Positions 60,955-64,000 of a stretch of 64,000 nt of DNA are shown one piece after another (within the stretch, counting starts at the first letter, position 1; every line of letters starts with the position of its first letter). The position numbers and the translations under genes were made by a program. The stretch is from a bacterium. GTDB taxonomy: Bacteria; Myxococcota_A; UBA9160; UBA4427. The notes below the pieces were generated by a model that saw only the letters and a list, made by a program, of their open reading frames with translations, did not search any database and was not told where the DNA came from. The stretch lies in the NCBI GenBank assembly GCA_024742285.1, contig JANSYR010000011.1, forward strand, positions 181,951 to 245,950, read 5' to 3'.

Positions 60955-62618
60955 CCCTTCGCCCGCTCGTCCATCGCCGGCGTGAAGACGAAGCCGCCGT
61001 AGCCCTCGTCGGCGATCTCGGCGATCCGGTGGAAGTAGGCCGGGCCGCCCAGGTGCACGGCGAAGTGACGCGACTTGCCGTCGATGTTGGCGCCGGTGTA
61101 CCAGGAGTCCGTCTTCGGGAAGAGGGTCCTGTTTGCGAGGTCGTTGACCTCCCGATCCCAGTCGAGCTCCGCCTCGTGGGTCGGCTCGACCTCGCCGATG
61201 CCCCGTTCGCTCATGTGGGTCAGGCAGTTGGCGATCCACTCCGTCTCGAGCTCCGCGCCGAGCGGCATCAGGTAGAGCACGCCGGGCGTCCCCGGACCGT
61301 GGATCATGAACAGGTTCGGGAAGTCGCTGACCATCAAGCCCAGATAGTTGTGGAACTGGCTGGCCCACTTGTCCCTCAGGCTGACGCCGCCGCGGCCCTT
61401 GGGGTCGAGCCGGAGCATCGAGCCGCTGATCGCGTCGAACCCGGTTGCGAGGACGAGGAGGTCGACCGGGTGCTCGCCCGAGGCGGTCCGTACGCCCGTC
61501 GCCGTCATGCACTCGATCGGATCCTCGCGGAGGTCGACGAGGGAGACGTTCTCCCGGTTGTACGTGTCGTAGTAGCCGTCGTCCAGGATCGGCCGCTTCG
61601 TTCCATAGAAGTGGTCGGGCATCAGCTTGTCCGCGGTCGCGGGGTCGCGAACGATCTCGCGGATCTTGCCGCGCAGGAACGCGCCGACCTCGCGGTTGAC
61701 CTCCTCGTCGACGAGCAGCTCCTTGTAGTTGCCGTAGACGAAGCCGAGGGTGCCGTTCGCCCAGAGCTGCTCCCAGAGCGCGTGACGCTCCTCGGGGCTC
61801 TCGTCGAAGAAGGAGCGGCCGTTGCCCGGCATCATGGGCAGGAGGGCGTCCGGCGGCGGCGGGGCCGTCATCCCCGCGCGGATCTGCTCCCAGTTCTCGC
61901 GAACGGCGGCGAGCTCCTCCGCAGAGAGGGGACGGTTGCGCGCGGGGACGGTGTACTGAGCCGTGCGCTGGAAGACCGTCACGTGGTCGGCCATCTTGGC
62001 GATCTCCGGGATCGCCTGGATGCCGGACGAGCCGGTTCCGATCACGCCGACCCGCTTGCCCGCGAAGGAGACCGGCTCTTCGGGCCAGGCGCCGGTGTGG
62101 ATGCACTCGCCGTCGAACTCCTCGATCCCGGGGATATCGGGCTCGTTCGGCGCGGACAGGGCGCCGACGGCGCAGATGAGGAATCGGCAGGAGACCCGGC
62201 GTCCACCGCCGAGCTCGACGGTCCAGCGCTGCGCCGCTTCGTCGTAGCGCGCGCCTTCGACCCAGGTCTCGAGCTCGATGTCGCGACGGAGATCGAAGCG
62301 ATCCGCGAAGTGCTCGAGGTAGGACAGGACTTCGGGCTGGGAAGACTGGGACTCAGACCAGTCCCACTCCTTCACGAGCTCGTCCGAGAAGGTGTAGCCA
62401 TACAAGGGCGCGCTCGGGCCGTCGACGCGCGCACCGGGATAGCGGTTGTGCCACCAGGTCCCGCCGACCCGGGGCGCGCCGTCGTAGACGCGGACCGAGA
62501 GGCCCATGCCGCGAAGGTGATGGAGGGCGTACATGCCGCTCACGCCGGCGCCGATCACGACGACGTCGTAGAGGTCGGCGGCCGACTCTTCCAGGGGAGC
62601 GTTCGCTGCGGTCGACAT
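60951..62618 (-). CDS. Baeyer-Villiger-type flavin monooxygenase (cyclohexanone monooxygenase-like)
   Basis: Class B flavoprotein monooxygenase of 555 residues. FAD motif GAGVSG at 23-28, the GGTWWHNRYPGARVDGPSAP segment, the complete Baeyer-Villiger fingerprint FDGECIHTGAWPEE near 166-178, and GTGSSGIQ for NADPH. LVLATGFDAISGSMLRLDPK and the C-terminal TDSWYTGANIDGKSRHF agree with cyclohexanone and steroid monooxygenases. It turns a ketone into an ester or lactone. I prefer the ATG at 62618, six bases after GAGGGA, to the ATG at 62624 that abuts it. Transcribed alone. Confidence 0.93.
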   Translation of the reverse strand: MSTAANAPLEESAADLYDVVVIGAGVSGMYALHHLRGMGLSVRVYDGAPRVGGTWWHNRYPGARVDGPSAPLYGYTFSDELVKEWDWSESQSSQPEVLSYLEHFADRFDLRRDIELETWVEGARYDEAAQRWTVELGGGRRVSCRFLICAVGALSAPNEPDIPGIEEFDGECIHTGAWPEEPVSFAGKRVGVIGTGSSGIQAIPEIAKMADHVTVFQRTAQYTVPARNRPLSAEELAAVRENWEQIRAGMTAPPPPDALLPMMPGNGRSFFDESPEERHALWEQLWANGTLGFVYGNYKELLVDEEVNREVGAFLRGKIREIVRDPATADKLMPDHFYGTKRPILDDGYYDTYNRENVSLVDLREDPIECMTATGVRTASGEHPVDLLVLATGFDAISGSMLRLDPKGRGGVSLRDKWASQFHNYLGLMVSDFPNLFMIHGPGTPGVLYLMPLGAELETEWIANCLTHMSERGIGEVEPTHEAELDWDREVNDLANRTLFPKTDSWYTGANIDGKSRHFAVHLGGPAYFHRIAEIADEGYGGFVFTPAMDERAKG

Positions 62619-62780
62619 GGTCATTCCCTCGTCCGGACGGGATCGGCGCCTACGGCGGAGCGAGGCGCCGCGCCGCCCGTCCGACTACGCTACGTCTCGA
62701 CCGGGGCGTAGGGCAAGGCCCGGGTCGATCGATCTCGAGGGGCCCCGATCGTCTCGGAGCGCTGCGAGAGGAGCAATTCG

Positions 62781-63194
62781 GTGGGTGTAGCGGAGAACAA
62801 GAAGGTCCTCGTCGATCTGCTCGCGGCGATCGAGGGGGGCGACCGGGAAGCGATCGAGGGGATCTTCCTTCCGGACGGTCGTTGGGTGATTCCGAAGGGC
62901 GCGCCCGAAGCGGTCGCGGGGATGCATCGCGGCGGCGCCCTCATCGCCGACATGATGGTCGGGGCGATCGACCGGAGCTTCGTGGCCGAGAGCGTCGACT
63001 GGCGGCCGGGATTGATCGTGGGAGAAGCGGACGTCGTGATGCTCGAGGCCAATCTGCGGGCCACGCGCCAGGATGGTGAGGTCTACGACAATTGCTACGT
63101 CTTCGTCGCTGAGTTCGATTCGGAGAGTGGCCGGATCGCCGAGCTACGGGAGCATGTGGATACGAGGTACGCCGCGCGCTTCTTCGAGGGCTGA
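62781..63194 (+). CDS. NTF2-like (SnoaL-type) protein
   Basis: A 137-residue cone-fold protein. The helix KKVLVDLLAAIEGGDREAIE, then FLPDGRWVIPKGAPEAVAGM and the C-terminal YDNCYVFVAEFDSESGRIAE and LREHVDTRYAARFF are typical of SnoaL-like domains with a ketosteroid-isomerase-like fold. The GTG at 62781 follows GAGAGGAGC. It is divergent from the Baeyer-Villiger-type gene across about 160 bases and may act on the same substrate. Catalytic residues cannot be assigned. Confidence 0.83.
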   Translation: MGVAENKKVLVDLLAAIEGGDREAIEGIFLPDGRWVIPKGAPEAVAGMHRGGALIADMMVGAIDRSFVAESVDWRPGLIVGEADVVMLEANLRATRQDGEVYDNCYVFVAEFDSESGRIAELREHVDTRYAARFFEG

Positions 63195-63264
63195 GACGTG
63201 GACCGACGATTGCGCCTCTTCTGGCCGAATCCATCCGGAAGACGCCTCCTCCCGTCCCATCTCT

Positions 63265-64000
63265 CTAGATCGCGAACCTCGCCCGATGCTCTCGGCAGTT
63301 CTCGATCGCCCGCGTCCGGATCCGGCCGAAGTAACACTCCGCCAGCCAGCCCCGGACCGAAGCGATCCGACCTGCGAACAGCCGCTCACGAAGCACGTCC
63401 TTCAGTTCCAGCACCCGCCTCGTGATCCCCAACGCCTCTGCTGGTGTGCCCTTCCTTCGGTTCTCCGATCGGTCCTTCATGTAGTTCCTCCACACCACCC
63501 AGATCGCCATCCGGTACAGCGCCGACTGCCGCCGCTTCGAGAACGCGATTGTCTCCCGCTTGTGGTTCGCACTGCAGTGCCGGATCAACAGATCCGACAG
63601 GTTCACCGGGAAGAGCGGGTTCTCGGGCGTCCTCGCTTCCTTCGAACTCGTCCGCCCATGAACGAACGTCCGATCCGTGAGACGCGCCATCGCCCTCGGA
63701 TAGGCCTGGTGCTCGTCGGTTCGGAGCTCTACCTGCCCACCCAGCGGAACCACTCTTCGAAGCAGCTCCTCCACCCGCTTCCGCGTCGCCTGCGGGTCCG
63801 GGCGGCCGAACCTCCGTTCCAGGATCTGCCGTTTCACGGCCTGAGAGGGCATCATCGTGCCGCTTCGCCTGAGCTCGGCCTCATTGAAGCCGTAGACGAA
63901 GAGGCTTCTTCCCACGACCAGATTCAAGTCCATCGGCCAGTACTGGCTGTGCTCGAAGGTCCGGAAGCCGTCCAGAACGAGGGGCTCGTTCGGACACGTC
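63265..64000 (-). CDS. Transposase (IS1-like DDE type), partial at window edge
   Basis: The frame continues beyond 64000. Visible in order are EPLVLDGFRTFEHSQYW with the first aspartate, DLNLVVGRSLFVYGF, VELRTDEHQAYPRAM with the second aspartate, NPLFPVNLSDLLIRHCSANH and KRETIAFSKRRQSALYRM. The last two blocks are shared with IS1-related transposases found in many environmental bacteria. An ATG at 63933 lies inside the catalytic core, so the true start is upstream and outside. Terminal inverted repeats cannot be judged because only one end is visible. It marks a mobile boundary at the end of the metal/redox and monooxygenase region. Confidence 0.75.
   Translation of the reverse strand, partial: TCPNEPLVLDGFRTFEHSQYWPMDLNLVVGRSLFVYGFNEAELRRSGTMMPSQAVKRQILERRFGRPDPQATRKRVEELLRRVVPLGGQVELRTDEHQAYPRAMARLTDRTFVHGRTSSKEARTPENPLFPVNLSDLLIRHCSANHKRETIAFSKRRQSALYRMAIWVVWRNYMKDRSENRRKGTPAEALGITRRVLELKDVLRERLFAGRIASVRGWLAECYFGRIRTRAIENCREHRARFAI

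Noticed and set aside
1..64000. tRNA (including a selenocysteine tRNA), rRNA, riboswitch or CRISPR array
   Set aside because: No cloverleaf T-loop pattern, direct-repeat array or known riboswitch core was noticed by eye; a covariance-model scan would be needed to exclude small RNAs.

Overview
The window is GC-rich (roughly two thirds G+C) and densely coding, with about 53 protein genes, no rRNA, tRNA or CRISPR array that I could see, and one partial transposase at the right edge. It looks like accessory catabolic chromosome of a metabolically versatile aerobic bacterium. Pointers are F420-type luciferase-like oxidoreductases, many acyl-CoA dehydrogenases, CaiB-type CoA transferases, amidohydrolases, SDRs, two P450s, two Baeyer-Villiger-type monooxygenases, a twin-arginine PhoX protein with a C-terminal sorting-like tail, and a probable selenoprotein. 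A myxobacterial/deltaproteobacterial-type lineage is my guess; this is inference, since no phylogenetic marker is present.

Layout. 1-36.4 kb is a set of back-to-back short operons for breaking down a lipid, terpenoid or steroid-like carboxylic acid through CoA thioesters. It holds acyl-CoA dehydrogenases (six, including two adjacent pairs), enoyl-CoA hydratases, CaiB transferases, an acyl-CoA synthetase, a thioesterase, a P450, a KshA-like Rieske oxygenase, a Baeyer-Villiger-type monooxygenase, a flavoprotein dehydrogenase, SDRs, amidohydrolase-fold proteins and an MFS transporter. An almost identical AT-rich 18-bp element sits in three separate divergent promoter regions (1961, 16516, 21831), so at least six transcription units probably form one regulon. 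No transcription-factor gene lies in the window, so its regulator is elsewhere. A PanC-like ligase with an altered pantoate pocket (12413-13270) is embedded here.

36.4-54.3 kb is mixed and rich in exported proteins: amidase, PhoX-like protein, two beta-helix proteins, a 2-oxoglutarate/Fe oxygenase, a P450 with an SRPBCC protein and a 3beta-HSD-like dehydrogenase, a duplicated-domain protein of unknown function, a secreted sulfatase, a glyoxalase II, an exported SurE and a beta-propeller lipoprotein.

54.5-60.9 kb is a metal/redox module: a DmeF-like CDF exporter, then a run of a COG0523 (CobW-like) protein that has lost its P-loop, an FAD/NAD(P)-binding protein, an SDR, GTP cyclohydrolase II, and a membrane-anchored peroxiredoxin-like protein. 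The last has an in-frame TGA exactly at the catalytic cysteine position (U-x-x-C) followed by a hairpin. I read it as a candidate selenoprotein, the most interesting item in the window. The window ends with another Baeyer-Villiger-type monooxygenase, an NTF2-like protein and a partial transposase.
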